From: Hyaloperonospora brassicae
Taxonomy: Eukaryota > Oomycota > Peronosporomycetes > Peronosporales > Peronosporaceae
DNA: 64,000 nt
Assembly (NCBI GenBank): GCA_947650285.1
Contig: CANTFL010000363.1
Location: 310,001-374,000, forward strand
Direction of reading: 5' to 3'
The position numbers were made by a program, and so were the translations under genes. Shown here in pieces: positions 13,801 through 25,789 of the stretch (position 1 is its first letter; each line of letters starts with the position of its first letter). The notes below the pieces were generated by a model. It was not told the origin of the DNA. It searched no databases and saw only the letters and a program-made list of their open reading frames with translations.

Positions 13801-15540
13801 TTCGAACGAAAACTTATCGCACTCACCACCGTGTAACGATTACATCAAGTTTCGATCAAAAAAAGCGCTCGAAATTATTTCTTAACAGCCAAATTAAGGG
13901 AATTGCTAAATTTACACATATTTTCCTTAGATTCACACCCTTCCTATAATATCTTATATTTAAATCCCTATTCATGTAACGATTTGATTTCTGACAAAGG
14001 TATTACTCAACAATCTAGGCCATTAATTGGCAAGTAATACGTAAGAAATACATAATATACTACCCATGCCTGTGGTCTAGCTCCTACAGCGTTTAATGAT
14101 AGGGCACCACGCAATAACATGCTTCCTCCTCCTGAGGTTGAGTATGCCAGTCGGGAGCAACTTGTGGACATTGTGCAGACGTTCGCTTGTGGCCAAGGCT
14201 ATGCTGTTATGATTAAAATTTCGGTTGCAAATAAGCGTGTCTACCTTAAATGTGATTGAGGTGCCGTAAACGTACCAAAGGTTGGAAAAGAGCGCCAACG
14301 CCAGACCGGCTCACGCCGAATTGATTGCCCATTCCTTTAAAGTAGAAATTTCTCCAAAAAAAGGTTATTGGAAGGTGAACAAGATGTCGGCCGCAGTCAT
14401 GTGGCAGAGAAAGTACTCGTATTTGTCCAACGGCGATTGCGTACCTTATATATATAAGATTTTGAAGGATGGGTGTGAATCAAAAGAAAAGGGGTGTAAA
14501 TTTTATAATACCTAAAATAATCATCCTCGGACTTTATAGTATCGAGATAAAACATTTTTCCCAATTCTGTAGACAATTTTATATTCGTTTACAATAATTG
14601 TAAAGAAAAGCCGATTTGATTTTGAAACTATGATTTGATATATTTTTATTTTCATTTAAAAAAGATAGAGAGTCCGATCCAGGTTACGAAGTTTAATGCC
14701 TCATGACTGAATTGACAACAACTCGGAACAGGGAAAGTACTGAGAGACGACAGGTTATTTTTTAATATTCGTTCTGACCACCACTGTTAATAAATTTGTA
14801 TGGTTGTTTAGAAACCTAAAATTGAGCGAAACTTGTCCTCGCTAGATGTGCGAGATCACAATATGAGCAAGCGCAGTTGAAAGTAAGTTGACGGCCACTC
14901 TCGATACATATTGGATATTTTAGACTCGTTTGATTAAAGTACGCTTTGTATCCACGTTATGGGCTCAATTGACGATGTCACATATTTTCATTGCTAGACG
15001 AGCGCGTCTGAATAAGTTGTACGATCTTATATGCGATGACCTTGCGAATTTCAAGCATTATTACCTTTCCAATATTTTAATTTCCATAATAGTACATAAA
15101 TTTTGAAGGCAAGTAGTATCTTTGTTCTTTTCGACTGTATTTGTTCATTTTTAAGTTCAGATAATACAGTCTTATTCCTATTAATTATGGTATGTGCTAC
15201 ATACTATTCAGTAAAAACCATGCCCTGTACCAATCGCCTTAAACAGTGTACAAGATCAGCAATTGCCTATTCACTCGACAGCATTGTGCCTTTCTACCCG
15301 TTTATACTTTTATACATCGTGCAATGTAAAAGTATCTACAGCCTTACTGTTATCGTAAAGGTTTTTATCGACCAAATTTTAATCGGCTGGAGTACATTTT
15401 GGCTGAGTGGCAATACCAACTTTATTTTAATTCCGCCTTTACACTGGTAATTAGACGACCGACTACTAAAACCGTTTCCTTCGCTTCCGACATTTTATTC
15501 CTCACCTTGTAAACCAGGCGGTAAGGCGGGCTGAACTATT
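10861..15540. other. AT-rich stretch, no assignable gene
   Basis: Several open frames of 60-115 codons exist (for example 11,831-12,169 minus and 15,103-15,450 plus), but none shows a recognisable domain, and the base composition looks like flanking non-coding DNA. The minus strand near 12,800 has a short CECPFRIK-like string, reminiscent of the N-terminus of FAR1/MULE-type transposases, with no supporting continuation. I annotate no gene here. Confidence 0.45.
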
Positions 15541-15559
15541 GTTGATAGTTTTGTCGGTA

Positions 15560-15900
15560 ATAAACTTGATCATGTTTGGGATGGGGTTTTCGCGTGGAAG
15601 TCTTCACACGACCACGTGTTACTTGTAGATACTTGATATGAACAACCTAGATCTCAGCGAGATCGACTTGTCTATGTGTAGATCTTGATCTGCTTGACCT
15701 GCTGACCACTTGATCCGTCTCGCGATCTTCATCACACTTTTTTACTTCCTGCGCCCTCTCTCAGGTGTCTTGATGTTTTTGAGAGTCACGAACGCACCTA
15801 GTCTAAAAGTCCAGGTGCGACACTTGTTGACGAGATTCATACCTATTGATGTCGTCGAAAGTCCAAAGATTTAGACCGAAGGAGATAACGCGTGTATTTT
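15560..15900 (+). repeat. Partial R2 repeat copy
   Basis: The block cgcgtggaagtcttcacacg, followed about 100 bp later by ctgaccacttgatccgtctcgcgatctt, matches the interior of the copies at 18,884 and 21,505 in the same order and spacing. Both ends have decayed. Non-coding. Confidence 0.45.
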
Positions 15901-18880
15901 TATCCGTAAATTAAACTATAATTATTATTTGTAAATTAAATTGAGAAAAATGCGACCTAGCCTATCTATACAAAGGCGCTCGCCACACGTCGTCCAATAA
16001 TCAATATGTCACCTATACATTACATGATCCTTCATTTATCCCCTACCTCAAACTTAGGTCAGCTTTTTCTTTCAGATCGAACTTTCTGAGATCGGACCTC
16101 CTCTGTTATATTAAATTCCGATCTTGGATTGAACCCACTATATTGAGATAGATCGCAAACATAGATCAAACATATTAGATCGGATCTTCTCTCGATTCGG
16201 ATTATACCTCTGATTAGATATTCTCTTGGATGGGGTTCCTTCTCGTTGATTTCACCCAGTCCCAGGTCGGAGCCGTGCCCACCCACCTGTGCTTCAAATT
16301 AGTCCGGGTACCATGATAGCCGTTATACAGAACATCGCTTTCACAATTGTTTGATTCAATTATTTAAACGTCCCCTGTACCATTTGCTGCAAGAACCGTC
16401 ATTCTAGCTGGACATCGTCTCCGTTAACGCTTCTTCTTCATGGATTCTTCGTACCTTTTCTCGTCTTTGCACGACAGACATATGTACCGGAGCCGTCCAT
16501 CTTGTACTTAGAGGCTACCTACGTCACGAAAAATCTTCGACCATATCCGTCGGCCTGTACTTCAAGATCGACGGAGTTTGGTTTTGACTTATACCGCACG
16601 GGCAATTAGAGTATTCTCTTTCCGATTTCCCGATTCGGTCAACTTGTGACAACAAGTTGTCAAGAACTGACTGATCCGTTGGCCACCCTTTTCGAGTAAG
16701 TAGACGCCCATCAAGTCCAGCGGGTAGTATACATCGCTGTAGGGGCGTTTAAAAGATCATTGGACCCACAATTATCAGTCATACAAGCACGTACAGGATC
16801 CGTAGGCGTCCTCTGCTTTGTCCGTGATATCCGTTTGATCAAATATGATCGCTTGCGTCGGGGGCATGGCGAGACTCTCCAGCGATGTTAAGCATTCCAG
16901 TTGCAGATAAGTAATCTTTGAAAGCAGACGCAATATACTAAGTGACTAAATTCAACACTATAGACGAAAAATTAGGATAGCCGCATCGTCCAGTAAATAT
17001 TTAAGGAGGGAGTGGCCTTCGCAAGGGCGAATGTGAAAGTTATAATCCAGGACCATGTAGACGAGCTTCTTAATATAATATATAAAGCAGGGAGCCTGAG
17101 TACATGAATAGTTGATCGTACCACAACCAAGCGATAAGATTTCTGCGAGATCGCATGGCAGCCATTCAAACCTATCATGTCACATTGAGAGTGATATCTA
17201 ACCAAAACTACTGCTACCCCTAGCTAAAAAAGACTAAATTGAAACAATTTTACGGGCTTCAAGCAGTACCGGGATCTGGTTACCCATCTGATAGCCGCAA
17301 TAAATAGGAATGTCCGCGATCGTGATTTGAGGCGTGAATCCATCGCTGGACTTTCTTCCAGGATCCTCCTAGTAGCGAATCCACTTCTCTAGACAGCTGC
17401 TGCCGTCGCGACAAATGGATCCGCTGCTAGAACGCCTCACAAGCGTCTTCAAAGCGATTATTTTATGTTGCGTCTGCCGCTAATACCAGCAAACTTTTCC
17501 GAAGTAGGAGCTTGTAGAATAATTCCGCCACTAGCTCCCCGAGACCACCGACTGACACCCGGGTACTGGATGAATAAACTAAACGTTTTCAACCGTTCAG
17601 TCGTCTTGCCCTCCAACGCGGCGACCTTCGACTACGAGTAACAGATTCACGTGCATCCAGCGAGGGATCTGACGGATATTCAAAATACAGAACCTTTGTA
17701 GCCTGCTCACTATTGTGTTTGTTAGCGCGTCTATCCACAACAACCGTCGCTACGCATGATGCATCTAAGTCAAGTATTATCGTATCTCTGCCATCCCGGC
17801 GCCGTTACCCGATCCCCTGGATACGTTGCATACAGCGACACTCACGAATGTACGAAGATGGTTATACTTGGTGAAGCATCCAGAGATTCTGATGGCCCGG
17901 ATAAAAAGTAGCTGAATAGGATCGTGCCACGGTACATAACACCCTCTCTCTTAAAGGATTTAGAAATCTTTAGTCGAACAAGATCTCGCGTCGACAGTAA
18001 ATATCCTAGTTATAGTGAACATGTATACTGATCCAGTGCTGAAGTCGCTCCATGGTCGGCGAGGCGGGTCAGCTTGATCCGCCTTCTTGAGCTGAATTCG
18101 AAAATGTTTTACCATCCTTTCTTTAAACTAAAGAAACAACTATTCCCCAAGGATCTGGTTCCGGATCCCGCACCGGCCGACACCGAATGGGTATGCTCAT
18201 TTGGTCACGTTTGCAAAGATATCGTCCCTGTACGCTCAAGGGCCTTGGTCGATCCGAAATAAAGCGGTCGAGATGATTTCATTAAAGCCTGTGTGTGGGC
18301 TTCGCACTATTTTGTACTATTACAAAGACACTTGTAATAGCGACGCGCAGACCCTATGAGGGTCCACGCACTTATTTCTAGTAATTTTCAATCCGCAACA
18401 CGAGGATTAAGATCTGTCCAGATATTTCTGTTTCCCACGCCGGGATACGCTGGAATTATATCCTCCAGGTAATATAGCAGGGGGTGATCTAAGGGCACTG
18501 CAAACTCGACGTCTTATTGGAACCCGTCTTCATTGACTTCTAAATACGGATTATAGAAGCACTTGTTACCCGGTCTCGAGTGCAAGTGTCTGAACATATC
18601 CAGTCTAGCTTCGGCGTTGTCGATGCTAGATTTCGCCTATCCTTGGTGCAATCGATATCGTGGATAGCTGGTTCAGCATCTTGGATCTTTGATCCCACGT
18701 CTATCAAGGAAATATGAACCCGGCCGTGATCGTTAAAGGCCTGCATTTAAGGTTTTAGTACAATTCCCTTGTTATCTTATGAAGTCATGTCTTTTTACTT
18801 ATTTTCTAAAGCCTTTTGACAGCAACCAGAAGTCCTATACGCCTTGATCACCATACGTATCATACGTATACCACTTCTGT
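15901..18880. other. Unassigned intergenic sequence
   Basis: Less AT-rich than the region to the left, but with no frame above about 80 codons and no family motif. Short gatc-rich words near 16,080-16,200 resemble those at 1,140-1,220. I see no LTR ends, tRNA or tandem repeats. Confidence 0.4.
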
Positions 18881-18883
18881 GGA

Positions 18884-20185
18884 GAAGTGGTGATCACAGA
18901 TTCCTTGTGATCCTGACTCTCCACTGGCGCCCGGACGACCGAAAAACGGAGAGGGTACCCCGATCCGTGTTCAGTATCTTCTTGCTCACCTTGTGTACTC
19001 GTCGGTGGGGAGGGTTGCGCTCTTCTTGGTGGAATTGAGCTGAAGCTGAACTTGACCGTCTTAGGGATAGGTGTTGATCGGGTGGAAATTCTGTACCCAA
19101 TTAAACGTAGGTGCGGATCGCGTGGAAATATTTCACTTGATCGCGTGTATACTTGAGCGCTCTCCCAAAGTCTTCTTCGCCAAGGTTGTATCTTAATCCG
19201 CGAGACTTGAGACCGCTTGATCCGTCTCGCGATCTTGAATCCGTACCTTAAGGTTCACTGCGTCCAATCGCAGTTTGGGGTGTGAGAAGCGACGTTCCAC
19301 CTGGCCACAAAATATAAAGGCAAAGCTTGCTGAGACGCAGGTCACTCTCTCTTCAAAGGGAGGCCAAAGTTCCTGCCCGGGAGAAGTCGACGCGTGTCTT
19401 TCGTTGCAAATTCAGTTCTCTTTAATGTTAACCAACCGATTCCAACACCTATGTATATGACTATCTGTTCTTTATATCACTGTTGTGTATCGCCTGTCTA
19501 TGTCATTTACCTTGTGCATCATGTGGTCCGCAGCAGATACTCCATATCGGATCGCTAGGTGGTATGTCGCTCGGACAGTGGATTTCTCGGGGTGGGCTGC
19601 TTGGGTAGTGGATCACGGTATGTGTATCACACCACTTATGTATCCACACCAATTATGTTTCCACACCTATTATGTCTCCACACCAATTATGTTTCCACAC
19701 AATCATGTGTCCACACAAGCAAGCGTTACCTACTTAGAGTGGATCGTGATCGATCTCTCGAGTCTTTGATTGGGCATCCACCGTCGAATCGCCGTCACTT
19801 CTGAGACCTCGCATGTTTGATGATCTTGACGATCCACTCCTCCAGCTTGCTTCCATATTCACCTATATCATATTGTCGTTAGCGATCCAGTACTCCAGTT
19901 GATGTTCACTTCTCGAGTGATAGGGTCCTTGTAACTTGGTGATCCAAGCCCTTGATCGCGAATCGTGATTGGTCAGCCGTCGATCCTTGACTATACTCCT
20001 TCTTGACCATTAGGTGAACCAATCCTCAAAATTTTCACAGTAGTTTTCTGTCATTCAGTCTTGTGATCCCACCATTCGTGCCAACGGGCCTATCTCCGAG
20101 CGCAATCCACCAATCAAATCGATCTCGAACTTAATGCGGTAGGCGCGATCCACACTTTCCAACATTATTCTTCTGCGCGTCTCCA
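18884..20185 (+). repeat. R2 repeat copy, plus orientation, 3'-truncated
   Basis: Nearly identical to 21,505-22,795 from about 19,380 onward, and clearly related before that. It starts with gtggtgatcaca and has the tggcgcccggacgacc box, which resembles a tRNA-Lys-type primer site (tggcgcc) but lies only ~45 bp inside the repeat. A tandem ccacac-rich array lies at 19,630-19,717. Similarity stops at about 20,185, where gypsy sequence begins (see 20,201-20,655), so this copy is chimeric or truncated. No long frame. It could be a ~1.3 kb LTR of an unrecognised retroelement or one arm of a long inverted-repeat element. Confidence 0.65.
19630..19717 (+). repeat. 17-bp tandem array inside R2
   Basis: About five copies of a ~17-bp unit of the form ccacaccaattatgttt with small variants (cctattatgtct, aatcatgtgt). 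The same array occurs at 22,247-22,334 in the second R2 copy, so it predates the duplication. The long open frames here arise because the unit lacks stops. I do not regard them as genes. Confidence 0.75.
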
Positions 20186-20200
20186 CATGGCCATCAGTTC

Positions 20201-20213
20201 GGGGGGGGGGTGA
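20201..20213 (+). promoter_or_regulatory. Polypurine tract of an orphan gypsy 3' end
   Basis: Ten G residues followed by tga abut the LTR start tgtaacggg. The intact elements have the equivalent aaggggggg-tga tract directly before their 3' LTR, on the other strand. This marks the end of an internal region that is otherwise missing. Confidence 0.6.
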
Positions 20214-20655
20214 TGTAACGGGATAGTCCGTTATATGACGTTGTCATTAAGAATAAATGACAATGTAGAATGTTACATTGAATATTCATCTAACAATATG
20301 AGTAAGCATAGTGATATTGTTGGGATGACCGAAGGGTCAACTTACTGGTTGATATCGAGATAATATTAAACCACCAATCGCTGCTAGACGCGCAAAATTA
20401 GTGGTGAGCAGACGCCATCATACGCTTAGACAAATTAATATAATCAAGTCAGGACGAACAAGAGAAACAAGAGATATGGGACTTAATTTTATTAAATACC
20501 AGTTTTACTTTTACCGCGGCTATACTCTTCACCTTAGTCGTAACTTTCCTCTGTGTAAGTATTTACACCTAGCTGAGGACTGACTTTCGCTGATGCCAGT
20601 GAAAGGTTAACTCTGTACCGGTAATTCAGTAGGTAGTCGTCGGTGCCCCGTTACA
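20214..20655 (+). mobile_element. Orphan, diverged gypsy 3' LTR
   Basis: It begins tgtaacggg and ends gtgccccgttaca. When reverse complemented, the LTRs of elements 1 and 2 align along its length: a ttgtcatt/aatgacaa stem, a gatattgttgg block, gaagggtc, ggttgatatc, ccaccaatcgctgc, gtggtga, acttttacc and the terminal gccccgttaca. It is 442 bp against ~390 bp for the young LTRs and heavily substituted. The polypurine tract before it and R2 sequence beyond show it is the right-hand remnant of a plus-oriented element whose body has been lost. It is not a clean solo LTR, and I see no target duplication. Confidence 0.65.
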
Positions 20656-21504
20656 GTACACCCATATTTTTCGACCATTCAATTGATTTTTCGACTAGAT
20701 GGATGCAGTTTCATAATGTGGTATATTGTCATTGGTAGAAACACCGATATGTTTAACAGTTGCGATTACTTAAATAATAGGTGGGCTATCATACAACTAA
20801 TTGCATTGCCACGGCGAAATATACAATCGTGCATATCAGAATACAAAATTTAAGCCTAAATAATGTCAATTAAAGACTCGCTCTGTTTAAGGGTGAGTTA
20901 ATTTAATTTTCGACAAACTCAGTTCATCGTCGTGGCATCGAGAGGAACAAGCGACACAAATATGGCATTCGAATCGCATCCGTTTAACACAATTCGTGCG
21001 CGTTTGTACTTTAAATGCAATCAGAGCTGACTATAATGTACAAACGTGATCGAAATACGTTTCATTTGTAAATAGTCGCCTGCTAACGATAGACCTTGAA
21101 TTTTGATGGGGGTTGATACCAGGTGGATTTCATGACTTGTCAAGTGCGCGCGAATCCTCTTGTATAGAGCATATCTGGTTGCGACGTGAACATGTATGCC
21201 CTGCGTTGTCCTGAAAAAAGATAAATTTTATCAAATGATTTCAATGTGCAAACAGGAAAACTACTTCTTTATATAACCATTATATAGCATATTAATTGCT
21301 GCATGGCGCGCGCAATAAGTGCTGAGATTACGTACCCTTAAATATAGGAAAGTTTAAACTAATTGATGAGACAATCGATGACTGTAAACTTTCTGAAGGT
21401 TAAATGTTACTACTAAGCAGTTGCGTTTCGTAGTAACACCTCTCTCTGCGCATGGGTACCTGATGTAGCAGGGCACTAGACCCACTGTTGTTAGTGAGGG
21501 TCAG
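20656..21504. other. Unassigned sequence between LTR remnant and R2
   Basis: No frame, repeat or motif that I can support. It may be the original flank of the orphan LTR. Confidence 0.4.
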
Positions 21505-22795
21505 TGTGGTGATCACAATTTTCTTGTGATCCCGACTCTCCACTGGCGCCCGGACGACCGACTAACGGAGGGGGACCCCGAATTCGTGCTATGTGTCTCC
21601 TTGCTCACCTTATGTACACGTCGGTGGGGCGGGTTGCGCTCTTCTTGGTGGACTTGAGCTGAAGATGAACTTGACCTTCTTAGGGATATGGGTTGACCGG
21701 TGGAAATTCTTCCCCCGGTCAAACGTGGTTGTGAATCGAGTGAAAATTCTTCACTCGATCGCGTGTATACTTGGGCGCTCTCCCAGAATCGCCTTTGCCA
21801 GGCGTGATGCTTGATAAGCGAGCCTTCTGACCACTCGAGCCGCCTCGCATTCTTGAATCCGGACCGTAAGGTTCACTGCATTCAATCGCAGCTTGGGGGT
21901 GAGAACCGATTTCCCGCCTGGCCACACAATCCAAAGGCGAATTTTTTATAGGCGCAGGTCACTCTCACTTCAACGGGAGGCCAAAGGTCCTGCCCGGGAG
22001 AAGTCGACGCGTGTCTTTCGTTGCAAATTCAGTTCTCTTTAATGTTAACCAACCGATTCCAACACCTATGTATATGACTATCTGTTCTTTATATCACTGT
22101 TGTGTATCGCCTGTCTATGTCATTCACCTTGTGCATCATGTGGTCCACAGCAGATACTCCATATCGGATCGCTAGGTGGTATGTCGCTCGGACAGTGGAT
22201 TGCTCGGGGTGGGCTGCTTGGGTAGTGGATCACGGTATGTGTATCACACCACTTATGTATCCACACCAATTATGTTTCCACACCTATTATGTCTCCACAC
22301 CAATTATGTTTCCACACAATCATGTGTCCACACAAGCAAGCGTTACCTACTTAGAGTGGATCGTGATCGATCTCTCGAGTCTTTGATTGGGCATCCACCG
22401 TCGAATCGCCGTCACTTCTGAGACCTCGCATGTTTGATGATCTTGACGATCCACTCCTCCAGCTTGCTTCCATATTCACCTATATCATATTGTCGTTAGC
22501 GATCCAGTACTCCAGTTGATGTTCACTTCTCGAGTGATAGGGTCCTTGTAACTTGGTGATCCAAGCCCTTGATCGCGAATCGTGATTGGTCAGCCGTCGA
22601 TACTTGACTATACTCCTTCTTGACCGTTAGGTGAACCAATCCTCAAAATTTTCACAGTAGTTTTCTGTCATTCAGTCTTGTGATCCCACCATTCGTGCCA
22701 ACGGGCCAATATCCGAGCGCACTCCACCAATCAAATCGATCTCGAACTTAATGCGGTAGGCGCGATCCACACTTTCCAACATTATTCTTTTGCGC
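21505..22795 (+). repeat. R2 repeat copy, plus orientation, best preserved
   Basis: Starts tgtggtgatcaca and contains the ggcgcc box at about 21,545 and the ccacac tandem array at 22,247-22,334. It matches 18,884-20,185 closely, almost base for base from about 21,990 on. It has its own short hairpins, for example gatcacaa/ttgtgatc near 21,510 and gagtgaa/ttcactc near 21,740-21,760. There is no long frame. It is followed by inverted R2 material up to 24,094, giving a head-to-head arrangement. Confidence 0.65.
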
Positions 22796-24094
22796 TTCTC
22801 CACCTATGCGATCGCGATCAAGGATGCAACAGCGATGAGGATCAACGATCAGGTACGTGGTCGCGGTAAAGATAGTGTGGATGGCACGATATGATATGCA
22901 ATTGGAAAGGCGAATGCGATCGGAAAAACATATCAAGTGTGTGCCACGCAAGCTCAAGACTGATATCTTATGGAGATAGCGACACGTGGCCTCCGATGCC
23001 TGTGGTATGAGGATATGTAATAATTATTGTATTCGAGTGGTTAACAATAAACATAGTTTTTTATTTTTTTCTACGCAGGACGTGTGTCTACCTCCCCCGA
23101 CAGGAACTCACATTGGCCTCTCGGCATTGGAGTATGCCACGCGTCTCTGATAACAAAGCGTCCCGATGAATAGACGTTTCGTCTCGCGATTCGTGGCACA
23201 TTCCCGGACTGAAATGCATATTGTCCTCCAGATGTTTCATGTTTCCCACGCGTCCGAGCTATATCAGTCCCTGGATCGTCTGGCCAAGAATGGACTCTCA
23301 ATTGTATGTATGCGCTCGGTGACGTATTCAACAAATTTGTATGGACCAGTCTCGGCAAGGGTAGCGGCAAAAATCCGGGCAGGAACGTATATTGACCTCC
23401 GATGACGAAGACAAGAGTACCGCGCCTTCTACAAGATGAAGTGATTACTGGATAATTTGGCCAATGGTAATTTTAGATGATAGAACAAACGGGTAAGTAA
23501 CAGAGTATTAAAGAGTGCAATTTGCTTCAAAGTATACTTGTCGACCTCTACTTTGGATGGATCACTGGCCACCCGACGTCAAGAGAAGTTACATGCTTGC
23601 ATCAAGTGGTATCCCTGGATTGTTTGGACAGGGGTCAAGGACTCTCAAATAAAACCCCAACTGCGACTGAACGCAGGTACATTACTGTGGATGAGGACTT
23701 AAGATCGCGAGACGGCTTAAGTAGTTAGAAGGCTCGCAAATAAACGTCTATATTTGGACAATGCGATCTGTTACAGATCAAGGTGACTCATATCGAGCAC
23801 CCTTCAAGTATACAAGTGATCCGATGACAAAGTCCACGAAATCACTTCAACCCTGAACGTGGTGTGAAGACTTCCGCACCAAGATCGAATTTCAAACCCA
23901 TCGAAACCACGGTCATATTTCCCATTGACACGGGTTCACCTGGAAGAGTGCATCCCTCCTCACCGACGGGAAAACAAGGTGAAGAAGGCTATTAAGAACA
24001 CGTAATCGGAGTACCCCCTCCGTTTGTCGGTCGTTCTGGCGCCATTGGAGACTTGGTATCGAATCCTCATAAGATCGATCACCACTCCACCACA
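22796..24094 (-). repeat. R2 repeat mosaic, minus orientation
   Basis: From 24,094 leftward the reverse complement reads tgtggtggagtggtgat, a ggcgcc-like box, the gttgc/ggtgga block and the gcgag/gatccgtctcgcgatc block of R2, down to about 23,470. Positions 23,078-23,170 and about 23,200-23,300 hold further short minus-strand R2 fragments (gtctacctcccccgacagga...ggcctc). Together with 21,505-22,795 it forms a ~2.6 kb inverted arrangement. No target duplication is obvious. Confidence 0.5.
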
Positions 24095-25789
24095 AAAATA
24101 GATACTCTTGAGCACACTGAGCTGTAAAGTTTTGAATCGTTGGTTCCTTGGAACAATGATCGTAAGCTCCTCGATCTTGTTGAGTCTCTGGGTCGAGATT
24201 TTTTTACCTAAGTTTCTTGTAGAGATTTTATATTTCTCCTCTGAGTAAAGAATCTGTATAGCTCCGCTACTGGCAGGGCGTATAAAACTTAAAAAAGACT
24301 CGGAATTGTCAACAATACCGCTTAAAAAATGATATGGATGGTAAAATCTGCTAAATGATCGACCTGAAACTGTTAATCTAATATCAAAGTCCAAATATGG
24401 CAAAATGTATCTGGTTGGATGGTATGTACATTATAAATCATCGATAAAATTGATAGAGATTGATCAAATAGTTCTTATGGATGAAAAAAAGCATTGAAAA
24501 GATAAACAAAGTAATGCGAAACCTCAATTTCATTTATTTACTTGATTCGGGGAGTGGGAGTCCTAAAAGTACAAGAGTTGCTGCGTTCCTAAATCGAGAG
24601 AGTTGTGTAAAATCGTTTAGATGTACATTGCATATGTAAGGTCATTACGATATGGGTGAAAGAGATCGCTTAACGTCGCATTATATATAATATAAAATAT
24701 TATCGAATATTTACAATACCAGTCAATCTTCAATGCCACCACTCATCAGTTGTTCATCTCAATGTGTTAATGGCTGTGGATACTTTAAAGAATCATTTTA
24801 GTGGTGCCGTGTAGAACGTATGTTCACCACGAGTCTTTCATATCTTCAATCTTCATATTCACTTTTAAGTAGTAGACAGCGCATGGTGTAACAAATGCTA
24901 AGTTCGATGACGACATGAAATCTTGCTCCACATATCAATCACATCTTGCAGTTGTGTCTTGTAATATATTGATTCGGTCATTCGTACAAAATTTCTCACT
25001 TTTATAACGTGCGTAAACAGAAGATTGCAGGCGCTGCTTTGCCGAGTTGAGCTTGTTCCCTCGCTCAGCCAAGTCATGGTAGATATTGTTTTGCATAAAA
25101 GCAAAAACAGCAAATATTTTACACTTAGTTTTGCACATTCGAAATAAGCGAATCGATTTCGGTAACTATCGTATGCATCACCTATAACCTGTAACTGTTT
25201 TTTTGACGGCGGCTCAATTTGAAAAACAATTTTTTTGTATTTTCCGCTACCAAAAGCGCTATTTAAATTTTTCGTCGCATTGCACACAACGAATCTGTCA
25301 TTTTTGTTGTGATATAAACCTTTCAGCACTAGGCTCTTTGAAAGAGCTTGTACTTCAAGTGGTTTGGTGTGGCAGCACCATGCAAGAGGTCACCAAATTG
25401 ATATTGTAATAAAAATTAAAACCTTCTGGTTCTGGTGTGTCGAGGTTCATTAGCATTGTCCTGCCAGAAAGAAACGTCTACATGTTAAGTACGCTTAAGT
25501 GTTTTTCGTAACACACTACCAAAATTAAAAATGTTCGATTAGACGAGCAGTAATGCACGACAAGGCCATTGATATCTTTTAGACAGATATAATCCGGTAG
25601 GCATTAAGTTGTAATAGGAGATAGTGAATAAAAGAACTATATATGTTAACGCTGCATTTTGCCAAATATAGCAGCCATCACCAAAATTAATATTTTGAAC
25701 TTTATCCGACACTAATACAGTTTTTATCAATCAACAATCACCAACATGACACGCCCCGACGAACGGCAACGGCACTTGCAGCTTATAAG
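24095..25789. other. AT-rich stretch, one unrecognised minus-strand frame
   Basis: A minus-strand frame of about 143 codons (24,898-25,329) is the longest. Its translation is lysine- and leucine-rich with no motif I can place, and adjacent sequence does not extend it. I treat it as unproven. Nothing else is seen. Confidence 0.35.

Noticed and set aside
19485..19804. Two overlapping ~80-95 codon plus-strand frames, repeated at 22,102-22,421
   Set aside because: They run through the 17-bp ccacac tandem array inside the R2 repeat, in two frames at once, with no motif. Presence in both copies follows from repeat duplication.
21540..21560. tggcgcccggacg box as a lysine-tRNA primer binding site
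   Set aside because: It resembles a tggcgcc-type primer site, but it lies ~40 bp inside the R2 start with no LTR end (ca) before it, and no gag or pol is nearby.
24898..25329. 143-codon minus-strand frame as a possible gene
   Set aside because: No motif, non-standard start, AT-rich composition like its surroundings, and no conserved neighbour.
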